From contig CAZPUJ010000043.1 in assembly GCA_964589725.1 (NCBI GenBank), positions 1 to 31,781 on the forward strand: a DNA stretch of 31,781 nucleotides, in the 5' to 3' direction. Source of the DNA: CAYSHJ01 sp964589725 (GTDB lineage: Bacteria; Planctomycetota; Planctomycetia; Planctomycetales; Planctomycetaceae). The notes under the pieces were generated by a model. That model saw only the letters and a list, made by a program, of their open reading frames with translations, did not search any database and was not told the DNA's origin. The translations under genes were made by a program, and so were the position numbers. Below, piece after piece: positions 21,440 to 29,761 of the stretch (positions are counted from its first letter, which is position 1; each line of letters opens with the position of its first letter).

Positions 21440-22816
21440 CTAACACAGCTCATCGACCGGTGTGCCGAACGGCAGGACCGGGATGGGGCGGCCGGCGCGG
21501 TTGATGTATTCGCGATGGATGTCGACGCCAAGATGGCGGTAGATCAGGGCGAGCACATCTTGTGGAGATTTGGGATTGGATTTGGGGAACGCGGCGATGG
21601 CGTCGGATGAGCCGACGACTCGGCCACCTTTCACCGGACCGCCAGCGAGGACGGCGCTGAAGACGTTGGGATAGTGGTCTCGGCCCGCGTTGTTGTTGAC
21701 TCGTGGCGTGCGGCCGAATTCGCCCCAGCCGACGACCAGGGTCGTGTCCAACAGGTTCCGGCGATCGAGGTCTTCGATCAACGCGGAGAAGGCACGGTCC
21801 CAGCGCGGCAAAAAGCCCTGGCGCAGTGATTCGAAGCCTTTGACGTGCGTGTCCCACCAGCGAACGTCAACTGTCACGATACGCACGCCAGCCTCGACCA
21901 ATCGACGAGCCAGCAGGATACGTTGACTCCACGCGGGAGCACCGCAGCGGTCGATGGCCTTGGGGTCGAATGCCGGCATGAAGCCATAACGCTCGCGGAT
22001 TTCGCGCGGCTCGGCGTCGAGGTCGAAGGCGTCGCGAGCTTTATTTGAACTGAGGATGCCCCACGCGGTGTCTTGAAAGCGGTCCATCGCGGTCATCTGG
22101 CCGGCGCGGTCGATCTCGGCGCGGATGCGGTCGAAGCCTTGCAGCACTTCGCGTCGCGAGCCGAGTCGGTCTGCGGTGATGCCGTCGGCGAGCGCGAAAT
22201 TCGGAACCTTAAACGATCCCTCTTGAGCCGGGTCGGCCAGCGTCTCGAACGGCTTGTGAGCGACTCCCAAGTACGCTGAGTTCGCTCCCGGCAGCAGCTT
22301 CGGAATCATGACATACGCGGGCAGGTCGCGATTCAGATGCGATAACTGCTCGGAGGCGATGCTGCCGCAACTTGGATGAATGTTCTCGTCGGCGTTCGGC
22401 CCGGAGTTGTACCCGGTGAAGCAAATCTGGTCGCCGGTGGAGTGTCCGGCGTCGTGATGATTCAGGCTTCGGATGATGGACCACTTGTCCATGCAAGCCG
22501 CCGACATCGGCAGCATGTCGGAGAGGATAATGCCAGGAACTTTGGTCGGGATGACACCGAACTCACCGCGGTACTCAACGGGAGCGTCCGGCTTAGGATC
22601 CCACATGTCTTGATGCGCCGGCCCGCCGCGCATCCACAGAATGATGACGTTGTTCTTGCGAGTCGAGCCTTCCGTCGCCGCCTCACTTCGAAGCACATCG
22701 GACAGCGACAACCCAGTCGCTCCCAGGCCGAGCATTCCTGCCTTGATGAACCCTCGGCGAGACAGCAACCCGCGGCGAAACTCGGAACAACCGACGCGAT
22801 TGGCTGTCTGAGTCAT
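21440..22816 (-). CDS. DUF1501 family protein with Tat signal
   Basis: This is a 458-residue planctomycete-type DUF1501 protein, related to sulfatases and alkaline phosphatase-like folds. The N-terminus has a twin-arginine motif (SRRGFIKAG) and a hydrophobic stretch, so folded export is likely. Family motifs include ILWMRGGPAHQDMWDPKPD, HHDAGHSTGDQ, TVDVRWWDTHVKGFESL and VVGWGEFGRTPRVNNNAGRDHYP. The activity is not established. The ATG at 22816 is preferred because AAGGA precedes it by six bases; the frame is open to 22855. Such genes often follow a DUF1549/DUF1553 cytochrome gene, but none is present here. Confidence 0.92.
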   Translation of the reverse strand: MTQTANRVGCSEFRRGLLSRRGFIKAGMLGLGATGLSLSDVLRSEAATEGSTRKNNVIILWMRGGPAHQDMWDPKPDAPVEYRGEFGVIPTKVPGIILSDMLPMSAACMDKWSIIRSLNHHDAGHSTGDQICFTGYNSGPNADENIHPSCGSIASEQLSHLNRDLPAYVMIPKLLPGANSAYLGVAHKPFETLADPAQEGSFKVPNFALADGITADRLGSRREVLQGFDRIRAEIDRAGQMTAMDRFQDTAWGILSSNKARDAFDLDAEPREIRERYGFMPAFDPKAIDRCGAPAWSQRILLARRLVEAGVRIVTVDVRWWDTHVKGFESLRQGFLPRWDRAFSALIEDLDRRNLLDTTLVVGWGEFGRTPRVNNNAGRDHYPNVFSAVLAGGPVKGGRVVGSSDAIAAFPKSNPKSPQDVLALIYRHLGVDIHREYINRAGRPIPVLPFGTPVDELC

Positions 22817-23259
22817 GAGCAATCCTTGGCAAGGCAGGGCGAGTCGGAAGGGCAAAGGGGGCGGGAGAACATTTTCACAACATCATTTCTTATCGGATCG
22901 CGAGCCTCATATCAAGAAGTACCAATGATTCGAAGCCAATTTCGTTAAGTCGGCCAGCATCGCGCGGCAGACTCTCCGGGCCGTGCGGATCGTTTCGAGT
23001 CGTTACGTCGCCTGATAAAGTCTCACATCGTCGCCCTGCATGCTAGCCCCCTCGCCCCGCGGCCAATCCCCCCAGGCCTGCGGCCTGAATCTCAGAAACC
23101 TGTTCCATGTCAAACCATCAGTCCCACTCTTAATCCAGCGGACGCAAAACTTGGGCAGGTCCAACCCCGGTGGGGCGAGGGGACCGGGCAAATCAAAAAA
23201 TCAAAACTGACCCGAAGCGGATAAATGCAAACGTTACCGTTTCTTGCAAGGAGCTTCTC
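22817..23259. other. Intergenic region between divergent DUF1501 gene and trpC
   Basis: This gap of about 440 bp should hold both promoters. It contains an 11-bp inverted pair: CCCCTCGCCCC at 23048-23058 and GGGGCGAGGGG at 23173-23183, about 114 bp apart. No gene or tryptophan leader peptide was recognised. Confidence 0.5.
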
Positions 23260-24051
23260 GTGCCGAACGTGTTGGATGACATTGTCGCTCACAAGCTGAC
23301 TGAGATCGCGGCGGCGAAACTGCGGACGCCGAGCGAGGCGTTGCAGGCGCGGTTGGAGAATGCTCCGCCGGTCCGAGATTTCTTGGCGGCGTTGCGAGCG
23401 GCGGCGGAGCGAATCGGCATCGGCATGATCGCGGAGGTGAAGAAGGCTTCGCCCTCGGCTGGGCTGATCCGAACGAACTTTGATCCGGTCGAGATCGCGA
23501 AGATTTACGAAGCCAACGGAGCGGCCTGCATCAGTTGCCTGACGGACGAGAAATATTTTCAGGGCCGCTTGGAATACTTGACCGCGATCAAGCAAGCGGT
23601 CTCGCTGCCAGTGCTGCGGAAGGATTTCATTGTCGATCGATATCAAGTGCTCGAAGCTCGCGCGGCGGGAGCGGACGCGATCTTGCTCATCGCCGAATGC
23701 CTCGACAACTGCCGGCTTCGCGACCTGTATTTCTACGCGTCCGAACTCGGAATGGAATGCTTGATCGAGTTGTACGAACCCGAAAACCTCGATCGAGTGC
23801 TCAAGCTGCAAGCTCCATTGATTGGTGTCAACAATCGCAATTTGAAGACGATGGTTACGGACCTCGACCATACGATCCGCCTCGCGCCGCGCATCGTTCC
23901 GGAAGCGTTGCTCGTCTCCGAAAGCGGCATCCGCTCGCGCACCGACGTCGATCGCCTGCAAGCCGCCGGCTGCCGAGCCATCTTGGTTGGGGAATCACTC
24001 ATGCGCTCCGCCGACATCGCTGCGAGCGTTCGCACGTTGATGGGACTTTGA
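23260..24051 (+). CDS. trpC: Indole-3-glycerol phosphate synthase
   Basis: This enzyme carries out ring closure of carboxyphenylamino-deoxyribulose phosphate to indole-3-glycerol phosphate, the penultimate stage of tryptophan synthesis. It is a 263-residue TIM barrel of normal family length. Conserved residues are present: Glu59 and Lys61 in IAEVKKASPS, Lys121 in LRKDFIVD, Glu170 in LIELYEPE, Asn191 in GVNNRNL and Ser222 in VSESGIRS. The start is the GTG at 23260, six bases after AAGGAG. The frame stays open upstream to 23170, but that part shows no family similarity. No other trp gene is adjacent, so the pathway is dispersed here. Confidence 0.97.
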   Translation: MPNVLDDIVAHKLTEIAAAKLRTPSEALQARLENAPPVRDFLAALRAAAERIGIGMIAEVKKASPSAGLIRTNFDPVEIAKIYEANGAACISCLTDEKYFQGRLEYLTAIKQAVSLPVLRKDFIVDRYQVLEARAAGADAILLIAECLDNCRLRDLYFYASELGMECLIELYEPENLDRVLKLQAPLIGVNNRNLKTMVTDLDHTIRLAPRIVPEALLVSESGIRSRTDVDRLQAAGCRAILVGESLMRSADIAASVRTLMGL

Positions 24052-24118
24052 TGGTGCAAGCGAAGGACCATGCCCGATGATCCATCAGACCGTTTCCTTG
24101 TGCATTTCATCGTGGCGT

Positions 24119-24143
24119 CACAGTTAGCCAGCCGTGAACTGTG
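24119..24143. terminator. Hairpin between trpC and mosaic phosphatase gene
   Basis: CACAGTT (24119-24125) pairs with AACTGTG (24137-24143) around an 11-nt loop, with an outer GG/CC pair possible. It sits directly before the stop of the minus-strand gene in a 93-bp convergent gap. No T-tract follows. Confidence 0.35.
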
Positions 24144-24144
24144 C

Positions 24145-27100
24145 CTACATGAACGGGTCGAGCACTGGTCCGCCAAGATGCGCACCAACGCCCTGGAAGA
24201 ACGCATCAACCGCGTCCGTTGATATTCCCGCGCCCGTTATTGTTCGACGTCCTGCTTCGAGTGAGTCGCTCACCACGACGAGCGTACTGTCGTCGTCGTT
24301 GTCGAAGAGATACCCGATTATCTCTTCGCGTGCGACGACCGACGGCAGATCCACGTGAACGAAAGCGGGACTCGTCAGAAGTGCGTCATGAGACGCGCTG
24401 AATTCACGGTCGTCACGAGGTGTCCGGCCGATCAACCCTCCGAAACCGGTGGCGTCAGGATCGATCAGGATTGTTCGATGTCCTGCTGCGAGTGAGTCGC
24501 GCATGACATCAAGTGTGTTGTTGTGATCGTAGCCGAGGGTATGCCCGATCTCGTGTGCGACGACCGACAGCAAATCCATGTGGGCGAAAGCAGGGCTCGT
24601 CGGAAGTGCATCATGAGACGCGTCGAATTCACGGTCGTCACGAGGTGTCCGGTCGATAAACCATCCGAAACCGGCAGCATCGCGATCGATCAAGATCGTA
24701 TGCTCGAACGACGTCCCTAACGTCTGCCCTGGAAGGTCCGCAATATTGAACTTGATCGAGCCGGCGACGGTGCGGATGGCATCGTGCATGCCGGCTGGAG
24801 TGCTCGTCAGCCAGCGCGCGATCGCCTCTTGGCCAATCCGCGCGAGAGCTGCGTCAGTGAGCGTTGAGCCGGTCCGTGCGCTGCCCGTCACGGACGCCGT
24901 CGAAGCGGCGATGAGTGAACCTCCCGATCCATAGGTGATCGTGAGTTTTGGCCGGTTAGTGACGGTGGTCGCTTCACTAGAGTCAAATTGGACGGCGTCG
25001 GCGGTCGTCGTCACATAGTTCTGAATCGTGACGCCGTGGTTGGCCGACGGTGTTTTGATCCAATTCTGCACCATCGCAACCCCGTCCGAATTCAAATTGA
25101 TCGTCACAAAGCCGGTCGTTAGCGGAGCGAAGGACGCCAAAACCGCTGCGCCGCGATCGACACCAATCTGTTGTGCTCCCGCCGTTGCCCACGCAGCTCC
25201 AGTGGCGTACTGGTTCCAAGTGGCGCTTTCTTCCGTCCAACTCCGCAAGAGTTCGTAGATGTCATAAGTGCCGGTGGTGCGGTTCGTAACCCACACTGTG
25301 ATCGAGGCCGATTGGACGATGCTCCCCATTGGAATCGAAGGCAATTCCCAACGCACGAGCGATCCCCGATCCGGGTCGTCTTTCGCTTCCACGGTCGCGG
25401 CCGACGCACCCGTCGTCGACGTCGGATAATCGCCTTTGATCGTGGTATCGATCGTCCCGGCGTAGCCGTCGACCCCGTCCTGGAACGACACCGTTACCGA
25501 AGTACTCACGGTCACCGTCCCCGTGAGGCTGAAGTTGAAGGGGTTCTCGTCGCTGTCGTTGGTGGTGAAGCTGACTTGGCCGCTCTTGGTGCCGGCGGTG
25601 GCGGTGTCCAGCCGCACGGTGAACGTGTCGGACGTGCCCGGAGTCAGGCTGGCGGCGAGGGGCTCGGTGAGCGTGAAGCCGGCGGGGACGAGCAGCCCGC
25701 TCAAGGTCAGGTTGGCGGTGCCGTCGTTGCGGACCGTGAACGACTTGCTGACGGGCGTTCCGCCCTGCAGGACGCTGCCGAAGTCGGTCCCGTCGGCCGC
25801 GCCGGGGGTCGTGTCGCCATCGGCAATCCCGGTCCCGTTCCCTTCCACCGTCACCTCGGGCGCGGGTACGGTCACCGTCCCCGTGAGGCTGAAGTTGAAG
25901 GGGTTCTCGTCGCTGTCGTTGGTGGTGAAGCTGACCTGACCGCTCTTAGTGCCGGCAGTCGCGGTGTCCAGCCGCACGGTGAACGTGTCGGACACGCCCG
26001 GTGCCAGGCTGAAGGCGAGGGGCTCGGTGAGCGCGAAGCCGGCGGGGACGACCAGCCCGCTCAAGGTCAGGTTGGCGGTGCCGACGTTGCGGACCGTGAA
26101 CGACCTGCTGACGGGCGTCCCACCTTGCAGGACGCTGCCGAAGTCGGTCCCGTCGGCCGCGCCGGGGGTCGTGTCGCCATCGGCAATCCCGGTCCCGTTC
26201 CCTTCCACCGTCACCTCGGGCGCGGGCACGGTCACCGTCCCCGTGATGCTGAAGTTGAAGGGGTTTTCGCCGCTATCGTTGGTGGTGAAGCTGATCTGGC
26301 CGCTCTTGGTGCCGGCGGTCGCGGTGTCCAACCGCACGGTGAACGTGTCGGACGCTCCCGGCGCCAGGCTGACGGCGAGGGGCTCGGTGAGCGTGAAACC
26401 GGCGGGGACGACCAGCCCGCTCAAGGTCAGATTGGCGGTGCCGTCGTTGCGGACCGTGAACGACTTGCTGATGGGTGTCCCGCCCTGCAGGGCACCGCCG
26501 AAGTCGGTCCCGTCGGCCGCGCTGGGGGTCGTGTCGCCATCGGCAATACCGGTCAAATTCCCTTCCACGGTCACTTCGGGCGTGGGCACGATCACCGTCC
26601 CTGTGAGGCTGAAGTTGAAGGGGTTTTCGTCGCTGTCGTTGGTGGTGAAGCTGATCTGTCCGCTCTTGGTGCCGGTGGTGGCGGTGTCCAGCCGCACGGT
26701 GAACGTGTCGGACACGCCCGGTGCCAGGATGGTGGTGAGCGGCTCGATGACCGTGAATCCCGCGGGGACAACCAGCCCGCTCAAAGTCAGAGTGGCAGTG
26801 CCGTCGTTGCGGACCGTGAACGATTTGCTGACTGGCGTCCCGCTCTGCAGGGCGCTGCCGAAGTCGGTCCCGTCGGCCGCACCGGGGGTCGTGTCGCCGT
26901 CGACAATCCCGATCTCGTTCCCCTGCACCGTCACCTCGGAAGCGCCCGTCGTGTACGTGATCGTGAGTTTTGGCCGGTTAGTGGCGGTCGTCGCTTCGCT
27001 GGACTCAAAGCGGACGTTGTCGCTGGTCGTATTCACATAGTTCTGAATCGTGACGCCATGGTTGGTCGACGGTGTGTTGATCCATTTCTGCACCAACGCA

Positions 27101-29097
27101 ATCCCGTCCAGATTCAGGTTGATTGTCACAAAGCCCGTGGTCGGCGAAGTGACGGAGGCCAGAACCGCTGCAGCACGATCGACGTCAATCTGCTGTGCTC
27201 CCGCTGCTCCCCAAGGGGTTCCAGCGGCAGACTGGTTCCACGTGGCGTCTCCTTCCGTCCAACTCCGCCAGAGTTCGTAAGGCTCATAGGTACCGGTGGT
27301 GCTACTCGTAACCGACAATGTGAGCGAGGCCGATTGGACGATGCTCCCAGTTAGACTCGAGGGCAGTTCCCAATGTACGAGCGATCCCCTATCCGGGTCG
27401 CCGTCAGCCTCAACTGTCGTGGCTGACGAACCAGACGTCGACGTCGGTTGATCGCCTTTGATCGTGGTATCGATCGTCCCGGCGTAGCCGTTGACCCCGT
27501 CCTGCAAGGTGACGGTCGTAGTCGGCGCCTCGTTGACGTTCGTGACGTTGATCGTGAAGTTCTTGGAGAAACTCAACCCAGTCGAGTCGGTGCTGAGAAC
27601 CGTGACCGTGTGGCTGGTGTTCGTCTCGAAGTCCAGCAGGCTGCCGTTGGCGACGACCAATTGATTGCCGGAGATGCCGAAACGTCCGCCAGCGTTGTCC
27701 GTCAGTGAGTAGGTGTGGGAATCGCCCGCATCAGGATCGGTCGTGGTGAGCGCGCCGATGACAGTATTGTTGGCGGAGTTCTCCGCAACGGAGTTGGCCG
27801 ACAGGGCTATGTTCGTAGGTGCGGAGCCGCTGTTTGGAGACGTGAGGGTGAACGAATCCGTCGTGGACCCGCTGTCCGCCCGAACGTAGGACACCGTGAG
27901 ACTGGTGGCGGTGACGCCGATCTTTAAGAAACCCTGTTTTGACGTGGTCGTGCTCTCACCGCCCGTGCCACAGATCACCTGAATGAGTTGGTTGCCCTCG
28001 GAGAATTGAGAACCGCTGTTGCTGCGGCTGTAGCTGTGTTGGTGTCCGCCTAGAAGCACGTCGACTCCCGCGGCGCGGAGTTTATCAGCGAACGAATCGG
28101 TGGTGGACATCGGGTGATGAAAAAAAATGACCTTCCATTTGGCCGTGCTGGCCTGCATGTCGGCCAGCATCCAGTTGGCCTCCGCGGTGCTGATGCCGTC
28201 GTTGCTGTCATACGTCAAGATGTGGGCATTACCGAAGTCGAACGAATAGTTGTTCTCCGCGGGCGCGCCGGCCGGCCCATTCACGGAACTGGTGACTCCG
28301 GCAACGGGAATCGGCACCGCGTAATTGTCGCGTGACGGCTGGCCGCCGGCTGTATAGACATCGTGATTTCCGAGCCCATAGTATTCCACGTGGTTCTTGT
28401 TGTACTCTGGCGTCGCGGCGTTGATGGTCGGATCGAAACGAAGGTCTAACTCCGCGTGTGTCCCGCTATCGTAGGCATTGTCTCCCATCAGCACGGAGAA
28501 CGACGAAGTGATCGTATTGATGCGGTTCTGCACGTTGATGAATCCCTTGGGCGGATTGCCATTCGCCGAGTCCCCGTAGGCCACGAACGTAAATGGTTTG
28601 GTCGATCCCTTGGGAAGCCGCGTGTGGAATGGGGCTTGATAGTCTTTCACGACCGAGCCGTCGCGCATGTGCCGCACGCGGTATTCGTAGTCGGCGTCAT
28701 AGTCGAGCCCCGTGACGTCCACGAAGCGGTTGACGCGGCTCGAAACTCCCGTGTTGATGGTGCTGCTAGAGCCGGCATCGACCCAAGTCGCCGCGCCCGC
28801 GCGCCGGTACTCCACCACGAAACTGTCGTTCCCGGTGCCGCTGGCTGGAACTGTTTGCCAAATGATCTGAACCCGATCCGTTGCACTGCCCGCGAAACCG
28901 GCCAGCGGCGCGTTGCCAAGCTGAAGATAAGGAGTGTGGTTAACCAAGTACCTACTCAAGAGACAGCGGTCTTCCAGCGCCTCGACACTGAGCCAGCGAC
29001 GAGTCGCGGTAGCTCGGCGTGCTCGTTGATGGGATCGAGCGATTGGCGTCCATTTAGAGAAAGAAGCACGAGCACCAGCGAGGAGAACGCTCAGCAT
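24145..29097 (-). CDS. Giant mosaic surface protein: metallophosphatase, DNRLRE modules, choice-of-anchor D repeats, metzincin-like peptidase
   Basis: This is a 1650-residue protein with an Arg-rich N-terminus and LEDRCLLS at residues 41-48, the planctomycete export/surface motif. Residues 55-160 look like the fibronectin-like N-domain of purple acid phosphatases. Residues 165-410 are a calcineurin-like phosphoesterase: Asp176 in YGDSANG, GDNAY (205-209), GNHD (243-246), HHP (327-329) and GHQH (351-354). A cadherin-like segment comes next, then a DNRLRE module, four repeats of 120 residues (choice-of-anchor D type) and a second DNRLRE module. The C-terminus has a zinc-peptidase motif HEIGHTLGYDH (1515-1525), followed by a decayed duplicate lacking it. 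The ATG at 29097 has GAGG seven bases upstream. It probably acts outside the cell, releasing phosphate; the peptidase role is inference. Confidence 0.88.
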   Translation of the reverse strand: MLSVLLAGARASFSKWTPIARSHQRARRATATRRWLSVEALEDRCLLSRYLVNHTPYLQLGNAPLAGFAGSATDRVQIIWQTVPASGTGNDSFVVEYRRAGAATWVDAGSSSTINTGVSSRVNRFVDVTGLDYDADYEYRVRHMRDGSVVKDYQAPFHTRLPKGSTKPFTFVAYGDSANGNPPKGFINVQNRINTITSSFSVLMGDNAYDSGTHAELDLRFDPTINAATPEYNKNHVEYYGLGNHDVYTAGGQPSRDNYAVPIPVAGVTSSVNGPAGAPAENNYSFDFGNAHILTYDSNDGISTAEANWMLADMQASTAKWKVIFFHHPMSTTDSFADKLRAAGVDVLLGGHQHSYSRSNSGSQFSEGNQLIQVICGTGGESTTTSKQGFLKIGVTATSLTVSYVRADSGSTTDSFTLTSPNSGSAPTNIALSANSVAENSANNTVIGALTTTDPDAGDSHTYSLTDNAGGRFGISGNQLVVANGSLLDFETNTSHTVTVLSTDSTGLSFSKNFTINVTNVNEAPTTTVTLQDGVNGYAGTIDTTIKGDQPTSTSGSSATTVEADGDPDRGSLVHWELPSSLTGSIVQSASLTLSVTSSTTGTYEPYELWRSWTEGDATWNQSAAGTPWGAAGAQQIDVDRAAAVLASVTSPTTGFVTINLNLDGIALVQKWINTPSTNHGVTIQNYVNTTSDNVRFESSEATTATNRPKLTITYTTGASEVTVQGNEIGIVDGDTTPGAADGTDFGSALQSGTPVSKSFTVRNDGTATLTLSGLVVPAGFTVIEPLTTILAPGVSDTFTVRLDTATTGTKSGQISFTTNDSDENPFNFSLTGTVIVPTPEVTVEGNLTGIADGDTTPSAADGTDFGGALQGGTPISKSFTVRNDGTANLTLSGLVVPAGFTLTEPLAVSLAPGASDTFTVRLDTATAGTKSGQISFTTNDSGENPFNFSITGTVTVPAPEVTVEGNGTGIADGDTTPGAADGTDFGSVLQGGTPVSRSFTVRNVGTANLTLSGLVVPAGFALTEPLAFSLAPGVSDTFTVRLDTATAGTKSGQVSFTTNDSDENPFNFSLTGTVTVPAPEVTVEGNGTGIADGDTTPGAADGTDFGSVLQGGTPVSKSFTVRNDGTANLTLSGLLVPAGFTLTEPLAASLTPGTSDTFTVRLDTATAGTKSGQVSFTTNDSDENPFNFSLTGTVTVSTSVTVSFQDGVDGYAGTIDTTIKGDYPTSTTGASAATVEAKDDPDRGSLVRWELPSIPMGSIVQSASITVWVTNRTTGTYDIYELLRSWTEESATWNQYATGAAWATAGAQQIGVDRGAAVLASFAPLTTGFVTINLNSDGVAMVQNWIKTPSANHGVTIQNYVTTTADAVQFDSSEATTVTNRPKLTITYGSGGSLIAASTASVTGSARTGSTLTDAALARIGQEAIARWLTSTPAGMHDAIRTVAGSIKFNIADLPGQTLGTSFEHTILIDRDAAGFGWFIDRTPRDDREFDASHDALPTSPAFAHMDLLSVVAHEIGHTLGYDHNNTLDVMRDSLAAGHRTILIDPDATGFGGLIGRTPRDDREFSASHDALLTSPAFVHVDLPSVVAREEIIGYLFDNDDDSTLVVVSDSLEAGRRTITGAGISTDAVDAFFQGVGAHLGGPVLDPFM
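24239..24700 (-). repeat. 231-bp tandem duplication in the peptidase region
   Basis: Copy A (24239-24469) and copy B (24470-24700) align along their length; both begin with nearly the same bases (ATTGTTCGA, then GTCCTGCT) on the plus strand. Each encodes 77 residues (ILIDxDAxGFG ... RTPRDDREF ... ASHDAL ... VVA). Only copy B keeps the zinc-binding HExxH motif. Confidence 0.8.
25511..26949 (-). repeat. Four tandem 360-bp repeats (120 residues each)
   Basis: Copies start at 25511, 25871, 26231 and 26591, exactly 360 bp apart. Each encodes a module starting EVTVEGN and ending FNFSLTGTV, with SFTVRNDGTANLTLSGL and DTFTVRLDTAT in between. The two lowest-coordinate copies are the most alike and the fourth differs most, suggesting recent duplication or gene conversion at the 25511 end. 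Confidence 0.9.
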
Positions 29098-29761
29098 TTT
29101 CGGACCTCACTATTTGCGCAAGTCGCGAGTCAGAGTGTGACACGCCCATTGCGCGAAGGACTCAATCGCTTAGTTCAGTTTTTTCTTCGTGGCCCGCTCT
29201 CCACCTGAATGCTCTCCAAAGGGACGCATTTCACCTAGACCACTACGCCGTCTCACCTTGGCTGGAAATGAGATAGTCTCCGGCCTTACAATTGTCAATT
29301 CAGGACTATTGAGAATATTGAGAAAGATAAGAAGTTGAAGTTAAAATTTTGTATTTGGAAGACATTTTGTATTGAGTGATTCACATTTGAATTACTGGGA
29401 TGAGTAACGAGGATGGAATGGATAAAGAGACGTTCGGACGCACGAAGTCTTTGAAATGGAGATCTAGATAAATAGAGTGGAAATGCATAGCATTGGAAAA
29501 ATGGTGAAATGGAAAGATGCGCGGGGTTCGAGACGGCAGGACAACGATTGCCAGGAAGGTTCTGGGCTTCATCCGCGCCAGGGCCAGTACATGGGCGAGT
29601 GTCAGCACCGCCACCACGTACGCTCCCGACTCAGCGCCCCGCACCAGCTCGATGTCGCGATACTCGACACACCGCAGGCATCCGGTCAAATCGAATGGCC
29701 ACGAGGACTCTCATTGGGATGCCTCGCCAACGTGCAACGGGTTGGCGATTCCCAAACGTTG
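29098..29761. other. AT-rich intergenic region
   Basis: This 664-bp gap separates the mosaic protein gene from the ATP-grasp gene on the same strand. It is clearly more AT-rich than its surroundings from about 29280 to 29520. It contains a candidate promoter and a direct repeat of AATACAAAAT on the minus strand. A minus-strand frame at 29381-29689 (starting MTGCLRCVEYRDIELVRGAE) has no recognised domain; I do not call it a gene. Confidence 0.5.
29270..29298 (-). promoter_or_regulatory. Candidate sigma-70 promoter for the mosaic surface protein
   Basis: On the minus strand, TTGACA (29298-29293) is followed after 17 bp by TATCTC (29275-29270), a perfect -35 and a weak -10 box. It would give a leader of roughly 165 nt before the ATG at 29097. 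Confidence 0.3.

Noticed and set aside
23048..23183. 11-bp inverted pair as a terminator or attachment site
   Set aside because: The arms are about 114 bp apart and of simple C/G-rich composition; a chance or dispersed repeat is as likely.
25511..26949. Possible CRISPR or satellite array
   Set aside because: The 360-bp period is exact in codons and encodes a conserved protein module, with no spacers.
25171..27354. 727-codon plus-strand open frame with 120-residue repeats
   Set aside because: It is the antisense shadow of the choice-of-anchor D repeats and lacks recognisable domains or a good start.
29381..29689. Minus-strand frame of 102 codons in the AT-rich gap
   Set aside because: No recognised motif, and its second half runs through AT-rich, non-coding-like sequence.
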